Positions 7,628 to 17,222 of a DNA stretch of 64,000 bases are shown here, one piece after another. Positions within the stretch are counted from its first letter, which is position 1; every line of letters starts with the position of its first letter. The position numbers and the translations under genes were made by a program. The notes under the pieces were generated by a model, which saw only the letters and a list, made by a program, of their open reading frames with translations, was not told the origin of the DNA and ran no database searches. The DNA comes from Bacillota bacterium (GTDB taxonomy: Bacteria; Bacillota; Clostridia; Acetivibrionales; DSM-1351): NCBI GenBank assembly GCA_023441625.1, contig JAEZOA010000041.1, positions 1 through 64,000 on the forward strand. Reading direction: 5' to 3'.

Positions 7628-9694
7628 TTATGCTACAGAGTTTACATCAATTATCAGAGCAACATTTCCATCACCAAGAATAGTGGCTCCAGCAAGATAT
7701 TTGATTCCAGATAAAAGCTTACCTAGTGATTTTATAACTATTTCCTGCTGCCCAATAACACTGTCAACAACTAAGCCTGTAAGTTTTTCGCCTTTTCTAA
7801 CAATTACTATTTTAAGCTGTTTTTGAGTATCCGAATTACTGTCTGGAACCTCTAATGAATCAGCCAATCGTGTAATTGGAACAACCATATTTCTCAGTAG
7901 AATAATATCTTGTCCTTGAACTGTCTTAACATCTTCTGCTTTCCAATTATATATCTGATAAATTGAACCTAAAGGAATGGCGTACTTTTCAGTTCCTACA
8001 TTTACAAGCAATGCTTGATAAATTGCAAGAGTAAGTGGTAGTTTTATCAAGAAGCTACTTCCCTTACCACTCTGAGTTTCAACCTCAACTGTTCCTCCCA
8101 ACTGCTCAATCTTCGTTTTAACTACATCAAGTCCAACCCCTCTTCCTGAGAGTCCAGTGACTTTCTCAGCTGTACTAAAGCTTGGCCTAAATAACAGCTC
8201 AATTGCTTCCTGTGATGACATTGAAGCTGCTGCTTCTCTGGTAATAACACCTTTTTCGATAGCCTTCATCTTAACTTTTTCAGTGTTTATACCAACTCCG
8301 TCATCGGTAACTTCAATAATTACATTGTTACCAGATTGGTAAGCTGTAAGATTGATTTTACCTACTTCTGGTTTGCCAAGTTGTTTTCTCTTCTCAACAG
8401 ATTCAAGTCCATGGTCACATGAATTTCTGAGCAAGTGAATTAATGGATCACCTATCTCATCTATTACTGTTCTATCAAGTTCTGTTTCTTCACCCGACAT
8501 AACCAATTCAATTTCTTTTCCTAAATCCTTTGCAATATCTCTAATCATTCTTGGGAATCTGTTAAATACAGTTTCAACAGGCACCATCCTAACCTTCATA
8601 ACAGCATCATTTAAGTTGGTAGTAATCCTCTCAAGATACTCTAACGTCTCATGATATTCTTGAGGTTTCGACGTAATGTCTGTTTCTTCTAGTCTAGTTT
8701 TAGTAATTATCAGTTCTCCAACCAAATTCATTAATATATCTAGTCTATCAATATCTACTCTTACTGTTCTTTGGGCTTTTCGTGAAGCACCATTTTGCTT
8801 AGCAGTGTCGTGTACTTCTCCATCCTTAGTTGTTGCTCCCTCTAAATTCTCACTTTCCTTGACAGTTTCCTCATAATTAATACTTCCTTCATTCTGTGTA
8901 AGCTCATCGCCAAATTTATCCAATTTACTAGTAATGACTTCATCAACTTCAGCAATTGAGTTAAGTTCATCTATTAGTATTTTTTCATCTTCTTTAGAAA
9001 CAACAACAACTGTAAATTCGAAATCAAATTTTTCATCCTCTATATCCTGAACGATAGGTTGAGCTTTTATAATCTCTCCATGTCTCTCTAATGTTTGGAA
9101 TATGATAAATGCCCTTGCAGCTTTCAATAAACATCCCTTATTTAATACTATGGTTAGCTTGAGAGCATTCATACCCATATCAATTGCCTTATTTACAGCA
9201 TGCTGCTCAAATTCATTAAATTCAAGTTGAGCAGTTACGTGCATAACACCATCAGGCTTGGTTATGTTATCTGATGCCTGGGTGCCAGCAGTAGCAGTAC
9301 TAAGCCTACCCTTATTTGATAAAATATCATTTAGAGCTTTAATAACATTCGTATATTGCTTATCTCCTTCTCCACCAGTTGCAACAACGCTGCTTACATA
9401 GTTTTCAAGTGCATCTAAGCATTTAAACAATGTATCAACCAGGATAGATGTAATCCTTATTTCATCGTTTCTAATAGCATGCAACACATTTTCCATATCA
9501 TGGGTTAATTTTGTCATTTTTGTAAAACCCATTGTACCTGCCATTCCTTTAATTGTATGAGCTACTCTAAATATCTCATTTAGGACATCCTTGTCATCAG
9601 GATCCTTTTCAATTTGCAAAAGACACTGATTTAAACTCTGTACATGTTCATTTGATTCTTCAATAAATATCTGTAAATACTGGCTCATATCCAT
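7628..9694 (-). CDS. cheA: Chemotaxis histidine kinase CheA
   Basis: Receptor-controlled kinase that phosphorylates CheY and CheB. The 688-residue product has the P1 Hpt domain with phospho-acceptor His46 (VAHTIKGMAGTMGF), a P2-like domain (about 155-265), the P3 dimerisation domain, the P4 ATPase with N box (HLLRNSCDHGLES), G1 (VTDDGVGI) and G2 (SGRGVGLDVVK), and a C-terminal CheW-like P5. The frame is open 16 codons upstream inside cheB, but ATG 9694 follows GGGGGTG, lies one base after the cheB stop and gives the normal N-terminus. Confidence 0.97.
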   Translation of the reverse strand: MDMSQYLQIFIEESNEHVQSLNQCLLQIEKDPDDKDVLNEIFRVAHTIKGMAGTMGFTKMTKLTHDMENVLHAIRNDEIRITSILVDTLFKCLDALENYVSSVVATGGEGDKQYTNVIKALNDILSNKGRLSTATAGTQASDNITKPDGVMHVTAQLEFNEFEQHAVNKAIDMGMNALKLTIVLNKGCLLKAARAFIIFQTLERHGEIIKAQPIVQDIEDEKFDFEFTVVVVSKEDEKILIDELNSIAEVDEVITSKLDKFGDELTQNEGSINYEETVKESENLEGATTKDGEVHDTAKQNGASRKAQRTVRVDIDRLDILMNLVGELIITKTRLEETDITSKPQEYHETLEYLERITTNLNDAVMKVRMVPVETVFNRFPRMIRDIAKDLGKEIELVMSGEETELDRTVIDEIGDPLIHLLRNSCDHGLESVEKRKQLGKPEVGKINLTAYQSGNNVIIEVTDDGVGINTEKVKMKAIEKGVITREAAASMSSQEAIELLFRPSFSTAEKVTGLSGRGVGLDVVKTKIEQLGGTVEVETQSGKGSSFLIKLPLTLAIYQALLVNVGTEKYAIPLGSIYQIYNWKAEDVKTVQGQDIILLRNMVVPITRLADSLEVPDSNSDTQKQLKIVIVRKGEKLTGLVVDSVIGQQEIVIKSLGKLLSGIKYLAGATILGDGNVALIIDVNSVA

Positions 9695-9695
9695 A

Positions 9696-10760
9696 CTAAC
9701 GCACCCCCAAGAATTGAATAATTTCCTCTGAAATCTTTTCAAGTGATACTACTTTGTCAACTGCTCCGGTCTGAACTGCCATTTTAGGCATTCCATATAC
9801 TACACTTGTTTCTTCGTCTTGTGCTATAATAAAACTTTCATTTTTTTCTTTTAATTTCTTAACGCCACTACTCCCATCTGAACCCATGCCAGTTAAAATG
9901 ACGCCTATAATGTTTTTTAACCCTGTATCTGAAAGGGAACTCATCATTACATCTACTGATGGTCTATGTCCACTTATTGGAGGAGATTTATCAAGGTTAA
10001 TAAGTAAATCTCCATTAGCAGTTACTTCTAGTAGCATATGCGAATCACCAGGTGCTATATATGTATGTCCTGCTAATACCTTTTCCTTATGAACAGCCTC
10101 CTTCACTCTCACTTTACTTTTAGCATCAAGTCTTTCTGCTAAAGTGTATGTAAAACCAGGAGGCATATGCTGTACTACTAAAACAGCAGCTGGTATATCT
10201 CCAGGCAATTCAGGTATTATACTCTGCAGCGCCTTTGGTCCACCGGTAGACGATCCAATAGCAATAATATTTTTTAAAACCTTATTAGCTTGAGTTAATA
10301 AACTACTATCATTACTTTCAATTTTTGAATGCTTAAAATTAATATTTTTTGCAATTGATATTTTTTCAATGATTTCTTTACGCTTTTTATCATTTTTTAT
10401 ATCAAATATATTTTTAGGTTTTGCAATAAAATCAACTGCCCCTTCATCCAATGCCCTTATTGTGAGTTCTGCGCCATGTTCAGTCCCGCTACTAAGCATT
10501 ATAACGGGCTTAGGAAACCTTATCATAATTTCCCTTAAACAATCAATACCATCCATTATTGGCATTTCAACATCAAGTGTTATTATATCAGGATTAAGCA
10601 ATGTAATCTTATTGAGAGCATCTTTTCCATCTGTTGCAGTTCCCACAACAACTAGGTACTCCTCTTGATCTACTATATCAGATAACACTTTTCGCATAAA
10701 TGCAGAATCGTCTACAATTAATACTTTTATTGCATTACTTTTCTTTGTTATACAATCCAT
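9696..10760 (-). CDS. cheB: Chemoreceptor methylesterase CheB
   Basis: Response-regulator methylesterase that removes methyl groups from receptors. The 354-residue product has a receiver domain with phospho-acceptor Asp63 (ITLDVEMPIMDG) and acid pair Asp17-Asp18, and a C-terminal esterase domain with catalytic Ser (IGSSTGGPKAL), His (VVQHMPPGFT) and Asp (TGMGSDGSSG). A weak sigma-A-like site (TATAAT near the flhG end) lies in the 158-nt gap upstream, so the che block may have extra transcription. The matching methyltransferase gene cheR is not in this operon. Confidence 0.97.
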   Translation of the reverse strand: MDCITKKSNAIKVLIVDDSAFMRKVLSDIVDQEEYLVVVGTATDGKDALNKITLLNPDIITLDVEMPIMDGIDCLREIMIRFPKPVIMLSSGTEHGAELTIRALDEGAVDFIAKPKNIFDIKNDKKRKEIIEKISIAKNINFKHSKIESNDSSLLTQANKVLKNIIAIGSSTGGPKALQSIIPELPGDIPAAVLVVQHMPPGFTYTLAERLDAKSKVRVKEAVHKEKVLAGHTYIAPGDSHMLLEVTANGDLLINLDKSPPISGHRPSVDVMMSSLSDTGLKNIIGVILTGMGSDGSSGVKKLKEKNESFIIAQDEETSVVYGMPKMAVQTGAVDKVVSLEKISEEIIQFLGVR

Positions 10761-10918
10761 TGATTACCTCTGCTAATTTTTTAAAAGTAAATCTTATGTT
10801 GAAATACTTTTCCATAAAATCTCTAAAACCACCATCATCTAATTGGAGCTATCCTATAAATGTATTAAATTGAATATCGTTTATTTTTTTATCCACCTAA
10901 TTATAGTATACTCTCATA

Positions 10919-11842
10919 TTAATTGGTAAACAACCCAACAAACCTATTTATGAAGCCTTTAATACCTGGTTTTACAACATTAGTTTGTTCGAAATCCTCC
11001 TTTGATACTGAATCAGCTAATTCATTAATTAGCTTACTAGTAAAATTCTTCGGGTAATTAAGCAAATACGGTTTCTGCAACTTTACAGACTTAGTAAATG
11101 AGTGGTCATTAGGCAAATAACCTAGCATTTCTAATTTCATGCCCAAAAACCTATCCGCTACCATAGCAAAATTGTTATAAACCCCCTTAGCCTCGGTTTC
11201 ATCGTCAGCTCTATTTATTAGAATTTTAATCATAGAGTCCTTTTTTGTACGTGATACAGTTTTCACAAGGGCATAAGCATCAGTAATTGATGTTGGCTCC
11301 GGTGTAATTACTAAAACTACTTCTTGTGCAGAAAGTACAAAATTCATAACAGTATCAGAAAGGCCGGCCCCAGTATCTATCAATATAAAATCTGCAATAT
11401 GGTCTAGTAGTGACATATTTGCAATGAAAGCATCTAAAGATTCTTTGTTGAGGTTTATTAATTCAAGTACACCTGAACCCCCAGAAATAAACTTAATATT
11501 TTCTGGACCATCACATAATATGTCTAAGATACTTTTATCGCTATTGATAGAATCTAATAATGAATACTTAGGGACTATCCCTAAAACAACATCTATATTT
11601 GACAAACCTAAATCAGCATCAATAATTATAACCTTAAAACCTTTTTGACTTAAAGCTATCGCTAGATTAACTGTGACACTTGTCTTGCCAACGCCACCTT
11701 TACCACTAGTTACAGTAATAACCTTAGCACGTTTACCAACTCTTATCTTCTCTGAACTGCTGCCGTTCTGAGAAGAACTGTTGTCTGATTTGTTTTTTAA
11801 ATTTTCAACAATATTCCTTAACCTTTCAGCTTGATCTATCAT
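10919..11842 (-). CDS. flhG: FlhG (YlxH/FleN) MinD-like ATPase controlling flagellar number
   Basis: A 307-residue P-loop ATPase of the MinD/ParA group that stimulates the FlhF GTPase and acts in placing and counting flagella. The N-terminus carries the FlhF-activating DQAxxLR motif (MIDQAERLRNIV). The deviant Walker A is TSGKGGVGKTSVTVNLAIAL, followed by IIDADLGLSNIDVVLG and a Walker B-like FILIDTGAGLS. ATG 11842 overlaps the stop of a 6-codon mini-ORF that follows a repeated hairpin element (11857-11924), so its translation may be coupled to that element. Confidence 0.93.
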   Translation of the reverse strand: MIDQAERLRNIVENLKNKSDNSSSQNGSSSEKIRVGKRAKVITVTSGKGGVGKTSVTVNLAIALSQKGFKVIIIDADLGLSNIDVVLGIVPKYSLLDSINSDKSILDILCDGPENIKFISGGSGVLELINLNKESLDAFIANMSLLDHIADFILIDTGAGLSDTVMNFVLSAQEVVLVITPEPTSITDAYALVKTVSRTKKDSMIKILINRADDETEAKGVYNNFAMVADRFLGMKLEMLGYLPNDHSFTKSVKLQKPYLLNYPKNFTSKLINELADSVSKEDFEQTNVVKPGIKGFINRFVGLFTN

Positions 11843-11859
11843 AAAATAAAAGCCTCCAT
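11839..11859 (-). CDS. Six-codon mini-ORF overlapping the flhG start
   Basis: ATG at 11859, the last three bases of the repeated hairpin element, opens MEAFIL followed by TGA at 11841-11839. The TGA overlaps the flhG ATG (ATGA). The GGAGG inside the mini-ORF is also the flhG Shine-Dalgarno sequence. This is a classic termination-reinitiation layout. Whether it is translated is inferred. Confidence 0.35.
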   Translation of the reverse strand: MEAFIL

Positions 11860-11924
11860 AGTTATGTCCATGCCCCGCATTTGGTACAAAACTCCATTAA
11901 AGTACTAGCATGGACTCGGTCCTC
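11857..11924 (-). repeat. 68-nt start-site hairpin repeat, copy 1 (flhG)
   Basis: Begins GAGGACCGAGTCCATGC and ends GGGCATGGACATAACTATG. It is the same length as the copy before gatD (54584-54651), with identical ends and a diverged loop. GTCCATGC near the start pairs perfectly with GCATGGAC near the end (8 bp). A second small stem may form inside (GTAC with GTAC) with GGA in its loop. A weak GAGG Shine-Dalgarno sequence lies at its 5' edge and a start codon at its 3' edge. Confidence 0.7.
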
Positions 11925-11993
11925 ATTTTTTTGTTTATTGTAGTTCTTTCAACCTTTAAGCCTATTAATTATAATCTTATCATATTTTTAGTC

Positions 11994-13178
11994 TTAAAAT
12001 ATACTACCCAACAAGTTTTTCGACAATTTATCTACGTTTGCAATTTCAATATCATCAGGTACATTCTGCCCATTAGTTATATAGGACAAGTTCTTATTTG
12101 AATAGCACTTTGTATTTAAAATACTACCATATACCGAAGTTTCATCAACCTTAGTAAAAATCAGCCTATAATTTGGTATAAAACTATAATTATTAATTAT
12201 ATCCTTACAGTTTTTTGAGCTAACTGTTGTACTTAATACTAAAAAAATCTCATCTGCTTCACATGCTGCAATTAATTTTCTAAGCTCCTCAAATTTTTGC
12301 TTATCTCTAAAGCTACATCCTGCTGTATCAATTAACACAACATCTCTGTCACTATATTTCTGTATCTCACTGCTTATTTCAGAAACTGAATAAGCAACTG
12401 CTATTGGAATACCCAATATCTCAGCGTAGGTTTTTAGTTGATCAACTGCAGAAATTCTATATGTGTCTGCAGTAATTAATCCAATTTTTTTATTATTTGA
12501 TAGCATAAAATTAGCTGCTAACTTTGCTAGTGTTGTTGTTTTTCCAACTCCTGTAGGACCAACAAATAAAATAACCGTAGGTTTACCATCTTTTCTAAAA
12601 TTAATAGGTTCAGCCTTCCCAAGCATAGAGGCTATAATTGAATGCATCATTAGTGAGGCATCATTTATATTTCTAGTATCACTTTTCTTATCAACCTGCT
12701 CAATAATATCTTTTGCAATTTCTTCGTCAACCTCATTTTTTAAAAGGTTATTGTATAACAATTGTGATACCTGAGATATTTGTCCAGCTTCTGCTTCTTT
12801 CACATCACTAACATGCTTATGCTCAGAGCTAATATTGTCAGGATTTACAATTTTCAATATTCTATCCAATATTTTTTCTATATTATTTACTTTATTCTCT
12901 AACTCAGTATTTTTTTCCTCTTTTTGCGACAATATATTTTTTTGAGTCTCATTAATAATCGGGGTAGGCTCTATTCTATTTAACTCCCGCTCTCTTATTT
13001 TTGAAGTTTCATCATCAATAGCCGCCATTACTTCTACCATTGGACTAGTAAAGTATTTCTTAATACCCTTTTTTCTTACCTTCTTTGTGTTTAAAATTAT
13101 TGCATTATTACCAAGATCCATTTTTACTTTTAACAATGCCTCTTGAGTATTTTTACCCATATAACGCTTAATTTTCAT
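11994..13178 (-). CDS. flhF: FlhF, SRP-type GTPase for flagellar placement
   Basis: A 394-residue SRP-family GTPase that recruits early basal-body parts to the assembly site. A basic N-terminal region is followed by a linker and the NG domain with P-loop (FVGPTGVGKTTTLAKLAANF), G2-like DTYRISAVDQLKTYA, G3 and FTKVDE (G4). The G3 motif reads DTAGCS, where SRP GTPases normally have DTAGRS, so a Cys replaces the Arg. The Shine-Dalgarno sequence is GGAGGCTAATGT. It stands between flhA and flhG, as in Bacillus. Confidence 0.95.
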   Translation of the reverse strand: MKIKRYMGKNTQEALLKVKMDLGNNAIILNTKKVRKKGIKKYFTSPMVEVMAAIDDETSKIRERELNRIEPTPIINETQKNILSQKEEKNTELENKVNNIEKILDRILKIVNPDNISSEHKHVSDVKEAEAGQISQVSQLLYNNLLKNEVDEEIAKDIIEQVDKKSDTRNINDASLMMHSIIASMLGKAEPINFRKDGKPTVILFVGPTGVGKTTTLAKLAANFMLSNNKKIGLITADTYRISAVDQLKTYAEILGIPIAVAYSVSEISSEIQKYSDRDVVLIDTAGCSFRDKQKFEELRKLIAACEADEIFLVLSTTVSSKNCKDIINNYSFIPNYRLIFTKVDETSVYGSILNTKCYSNKNLSYITNGQNVPDDIEIANVDKLSKNLLGSIF

Positions 13179-13219
13179 ACATTAGCCTCCATTAAAAACT
13201 CTTAATATCTTTGCCAATT

Positions 13220-15244
13220 CTAAACACTAACTGTTCCAACAGACTGTACCTCTACTGCCGGGTCAATTTCATTATAAGATAAAACCACCAATCCAGGTAT
13301 AACATTCTCAGTAAGCCTCTTTAAATATAGCCTAACTACTGGTGATGCAAGTACGATTGGCTGATTTCCTAATTGCACCAGCCTTTGAACATTCTTAGAT
13401 AAATTATTTATTATTGTATTTGAAACAGAAGGTTCAAGAGCTAAATAAGAACCAAATTCTGTTTTCTGTATCGAGTCTAATATCATTTGTTCTACTTTTG
13501 GATCTACTGTTATTACATTAGAAGTTCCATTAAAAAACTTTTGAGAAATTGACCTTCCAAGAGCTTGCCTTACATACTCTGTAAGCATGTCCACATCATG
13601 TGTCATTGGAGAATAATCTGCCAACGTCTCCATTATTGTAACCATATCTCTAATAGAAACACTTTCCTTCAAAAGATTAGCAAGAATTTTTTGTATTTCG
13701 CCTATACTCATTAATTTAGGTACTAACTCATCTACAATAGCTGGGTAACTCTGCCTTAAATTGTCAACGAGTGTCTGTACTTCTTGTCTACCTAATAACT
13801 CGTGAGAATGTTTCTTAATGACCTCTGTTAAGTGAGTGGCAATTATTGATGGTGGATCAACAACCGTATATCCAAGCATTTCAGCCTTATCTCTTTGACC
13901 TTCCTGAATCCATAACGCGGGCAATCCAAAGGCAGGCTCAGTAGTTTTTATTCCCTCAAGTCCATCTTCTACTTCTCCAGAATTCATTGCCATGAAATAA
14001 TCAAATAGAAGTTCTCCCTTTGCCACCTCAGAGCCTTTAATTTTTATAATATATTCACTTGGTCCAATCTGAATATTGTCTCTCAATCTGATAACAGGGA
14101 CAATCATACCAAGTTCAAGCGCAAGTTGTCTTCTAATTAAAACTACTCTATCTAGTAAATCTCCACCTTGATTTGCATCTGCTAGCGGGATTATACCATA
14201 TCCAAACTCCAATTCTATTGGGTCTACTTGTAAAAGAGTTACTACATTCTCTGGCTTGCGTATTTCATCAACTTCACTTTCTTGAATTTGGACCTCTTCA
14301 TCCTTAACAGCCTCCTTCTGGAGTTGCTTAATTTTAACTGCTAAAAATACCAATATAACCGAAAGAATAATAAAAGGTATAGGCGTTAAAAATGGCGCCA
14401 TAACCAAGCTTAAGATTGCAGCAATATATAGAACCTTCGGATTATAAAAGAGCTGCTTTATAACATCCTTGCTTAGGTCAGAATCAGCTCCTGCCCTTGT
14501 TACAATAAAGCTGGTTGCCACAGACAACATAAGTGCTGGAATCTGGCTGACTAAACCATCACCAATTGTCAGAATGGTATAGGTTGCAAGTGCCTCATCA
14601 AGACTTTCACCCCTCATAAGTACACCGAGAATAAGTCCACCTGCGATATTTAGGAAAGTAATAATAATTCCCATTATAGCATCATTTTTAACAAACTTTG
14701 TAGCTCCATCCATTGAACCATAAAAATCCGCTTCTCTTTGAACCTTAATTCTGCGTTCTTTAGCTTCAGCTTCGCTAATTAATCCAGTATTCAAATCTGC
14801 ATCAATTGCCATCTGTTTACCAGGCATAGCATCCAAGGTAAATCTTGCTGCAACCTCCGCAACCCTTTCTGAGCCTTTGGTTATAACAAGGAAGTTAACA
14901 AGCATTATAATCAAAAATATTATAAAACCTACAACAAGATTTCCTTTTCCTACAAAATATCCAAAGCCTCTAATAACCTCTCCAGCATCGCCTTCTCCTA
15001 GAATGAGCTTTGTAGCTGTAACGTTAAGAGATAGTCTATATATGGTAGTAATAACAATTAGTGTAGGAAAAATAGATAAATCAAGTGCAGTCTTTAAATA
15101 AATAGTGTTTAGCATGATAACAGCAGTAAGAACTATATTTATTGCTAATAAAACGTCCAGAAGAGTTGCAGAAATTGGCAAAATAAGATTCAAAATTGAG
15201 ATTATTACAACTATTGGTATGAAAAAACTATTTAACTTCGCCAC
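13220..15244 (-). CDS. flhA: Flagellar export gate protein FlhA
   Basis: A 674-residue inner-membrane protein of the flagellar type III export gate, expected to form a nonameric ring. The N-terminal half has about eight transmembrane helices and the FHIPEP signature region (RFTLDAMPGKQMAIDADLNT with the following EAKERR). The cytoplasmic C-terminal half begins near residue 330. The start is GTG with AAAGGAGGGCGAAAC upstream. It lies 30 nt after flhB, as expected. Confidence 0.97.
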   Translation of the reverse strand: MAKLNSFFIPIVVIISILNLILPISATLLDVLLAINIVLTAVIMLNTIYLKTALDLSIFPTLIVITTIYRLSLNVTATKLILGEGDAGEVIRGFGYFVGKGNLVVGFIIFLIIMLVNFLVITKGSERVAEVAARFTLDAMPGKQMAIDADLNTGLISEAEAKERRIKVQREADFYGSMDGATKFVKNDAIMGIIITFLNIAGGLILGVLMRGESLDEALATYTILTIGDGLVSQIPALMLSVATSFIVTRAGADSDLSKDVIKQLFYNPKVLYIAAILSLVMAPFLTPIPFIILSVILVFLAVKIKQLQKEAVKDEEVQIQESEVDEIRKPENVVTLLQVDPIELEFGYGIIPLADANQGGDLLDRVVLIRRQLALELGMIVPVIRLRDNIQIGPSEYIIKIKGSEVAKGELLFDYFMAMNSGEVEDGLEGIKTTEPAFGLPALWIQEGQRDKAEMLGYTVVDPPSIIATHLTEVIKKHSHELLGRQEVQTLVDNLRQSYPAIVDELVPKLMSIGEIQKILANLLKESVSIRDMVTIMETLADYSPMTHDVDMLTEYVRQALGRSISQKFFNGTSNVITVDPKVEQMILDSIQKTEFGSYLALEPSVSNTIINNLSKNVQRLVQLGNQPIVLASPVVRLYLKRLTENVIPGLVVLSYNEIDPAVEVQSVGTVSV

Positions 15245-15274
15245 GTTTCGCCCTCCTTTTTATAAGATAATTTT

Positions 15275-16384
15275 TTAACCATTTTTTAGCTTGTAAACAA
15301 AAGCAAGTATTTCAGCAACTGCCTGATATAATTCAGGTGGAATAGACTCCCCAATGTCAACTGTACTATATAGAGTTCTCGCTAAAGGTTTATTCTCTAC
15401 TATTTGTACTTTATTTTCTGTTGCTATTTCCTTTATCCTTAGTGCAATATAATCCTGACCTTTCGCCACAACAAATGGGGCACTGGACTTTTCTAAGTCA
15501 TATTTAATAGCAACAGCAAAATGGGTAGGGTTTGTGATAACCACATCTGCCTTAGGTATATCCTTCATCATTCTTCTCATTGACATCTGTCGTTGCTTCT
15601 GCTTAATCTTGCCTTTTATTTCAGGATTTCCTTCTGTTTGCTTAAATTCATCCTTGACCTCTTGCTTAGTCATTTTTAAATTCTTTTCGTAATCATATTT
15701 CTGGTACATGAAATCCAATAACCCCAGAATAATCATAGCAAAACATATTCTAAGTGCTACGGTAAACGTTGAACTACCAATGAAAGATAAAATATCAAAC
15801 AAATCTGAATTCATTAATATTATAACTTCATCTACCTTAGATTTTAAATAAGAATATGCCACCCATCCAACTATAACTAATTTTAATATTGATTTTAAAA
15901 GTTCAACTACCGAGCGTAAAGAGAATATTCTCTTAAATCCACTTAATGGATTTATTCTCTTACCTTGTATCTTTAAGGTTTCCAAAGTAAATAAAATCCC
16001 AACCTGTGCATATCCTACAATTAAAGCCGATAATGCTGCCACTAAAAGCAGAGGTAAAACTGTTTTTGCTAAAACTAGCAAACCATCAATATAAAGCTTT
16101 GTAACTGTATTAATATCAAATGCATCTGTCATTGTAAGGTATTGGGTAAAGGTTTTCTTAAAATACAAAGTTATCTGTTCATATATAATAGATCCAAAAG
16201 CCTTAAATGTAACAACCAAAATTATTAATATAAGTGAAGCAGATAGCTCTCTACTTTGAAATACCTGACCTTTTTTTCTTGCATCAGCCTTTTTTTTGGG
16301 AGTGGCTTTCTCTGTCTTATCTCCGCCTCCGGCAAAAAGCTGATAATCTAGCTTTAATAAATTCTCCTCATTGAGGTTTATCAT
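15275..16384 (-). CDS. flhB: Flagellar export switch protein FlhB
   Basis: A 369-residue export-gate protein that switches substrate class from rod/hook to filament by self-cleavage. Four transmembrane helices lie within about residues 45-225. The cytoplasmic domain contains the autocleavage site NPTH (VVITNPTHFAVAIKYD). An in-frame ATG 12 codons upstream lies inside a hairpin; ATG 16384 follows GGAGGTTAGA and begins MINLNEENLLKLDYQLFAGG, typical of clostridial FlhB. Its Shine-Dalgarno sequence can pair with upstream sequence (see 16392-16424). Confidence 0.96.
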   Translation of the reverse strand: MINLNEENLLKLDYQLFAGGGDKTEKATPKKKADARKKGQVFQSRELSASLILIILVVTFKAFGSIIYEQITLYFKKTFTQYLTMTDAFDINTVTKLYIDGLLVLAKTVLPLLLVAALSALIVGYAQVGILFTLETLKIQGKRINPLSGFKRIFSLRSVVELLKSILKLVIVGWVAYSYLKSKVDEVIILMNSDLFDILSFIGSSTFTVALRICFAMIILGLLDFMYQKYDYEKNLKMTKQEVKDEFKQTEGNPEIKGKIKQKQRQMSMRRMMKDIPKADVVITNPTHFAVAIKYDLEKSSAPFVVAKGQDYIALRIKEIATENKVQIVENKPLARTLYSTVDIGESIPPELYQAVAEILAFVYKLKNG

Positions 16385-16391
16385 TCTAACC

Positions 16392-16424
16392 TCCATGCAT
16401 CTACTTCTGGTAATCTGCATCGGA
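16392..16424 (-). promoter_or_regulatory. Hairpin overlapping the flhB ribosome-binding site
   Basis: On the minus strand TCCGATGCA (16424-16416) pairs with TGCATGGA (16399-16392), with one bulged G and a 16-nt loop. The 3' arm runs into the flhB Shine-Dalgarno sequence (GCATGGAGGTTAGA then ATG). The 5' arm starts about 7 nt after the fliR stop codon, so ribosomes finishing fliR could open the fold. It resembles the cheW hairpin. Confidence 0.45.
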
Positions 16425-16430
16425 TGTCCC

Positions 16431-17222
16431 CTAAGGATTACTCCCCATATCTTTAAGAAATTTGAATATTTCTATATTCATGTTATCAGATAGCATTGCA
16501 ACTATATATATAAAAGCAGGTATTGTTATCATAATAATAATAATTCCAATGAGTATTTTTAATGGCATACCCAGAATAAAAACATTCATCTGCGGAATAG
16601 TCTTTGAAATTATACCAAGCACTACATCTGTTATCAAAACAGCCGCTAAAATCGGAGCTGATATTTTAAAGCCAATTGAAAACAGCATTTGGAAAATACC
16701 TATAATGTTGTCAAGCATATTGGGACCAATTCCCATGGTTCCTAATGGTACTAGTTCAAAACTTTGAAAAAGCGCCTTAATCAAAAAATGGTGGCCATTA
16801 GTCACAAGAAATATTATCATGGCCAGTATAAAATAAAGATTTGCAGTAATAGGAACTTGGATATTACTAATTGGATCATATACATTAACCATACCAAATC
16901 CAATCTGCATATCAATTATCTGACCAGCTATATAAATACTCGTAAATATGGCATATGCAACAAATCCTAACACAACACCAACAATAAATTCTTTAACAAT
17001 ATAAATAGCATAAAGTAAAAAGCTATCTGTCGCTACAATATGATCAATCTTTATTACATTAGCCATTAAAATAGCTGTAGTAAAAGCAAAGCCTATTTTA
17101 AAATAAACAGGTATGTTAGCACGCCCAAAAATCGGTGCAATAACAAACAAACCAGCCATTCTCACAAATATGAGAAGAAAAAGCTCCACATTGTTTAGCA
17201 ACATACCTAATGGTATCTGCAC
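16431..17222 (-). CDS. fliR: Flagellar export gate protein FliR
   Basis: A 263-residue membrane protein of the export-gate core (FliP-FliQ-FliR), with about six transmembrane helices. Typical stretches are LLIFVRMAGLFVIAPIFGR near the N-terminus and FGMVNVYDPISNIQVPI in the middle. The start appears to be GTG at 17222 with TTTAGGAG nine bases upstream; an ATG two bases earlier is out of frame. It is followed by flhB, as usual. Confidence 0.95.
   Translation of the reverse strand: MQIPLGMLLNNVELFLLIFVRMAGLFVIAPIFGRANIPVYFKIGFAFTTAILMANVIKIDHIVATDSFLLYAIYIVKEFIVGVVLGFVAYAIFTSIYIAGQIIDMQIGFGMVNVYDPISNIQVPITANLYFILAMIIFLVTNGHHFLIKALFQSFELVPLGTMGIGPNMLDNIIGIFQMLFSIGFKISAPILAAVLITDVVLGIISKTIPQMNVFILGMPLKILIGIIIIMITIPAFIYIVAMLSDNMNIEIFKFLKDMGSNP

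Noticed and set aside
10761..10918. Small ORF of 14 codons upstream of cheB
   Set aside because: No convincing Shine-Dalgarno sequence and no structure linking it to cheB.
11857..11924. c-di-GMP or other known riboswitch at the flhG/gatD elements
   Set aside because: The core motifs of GEMM and other classes I know are absent; the elements are simple hairpins with a start codon at the end.
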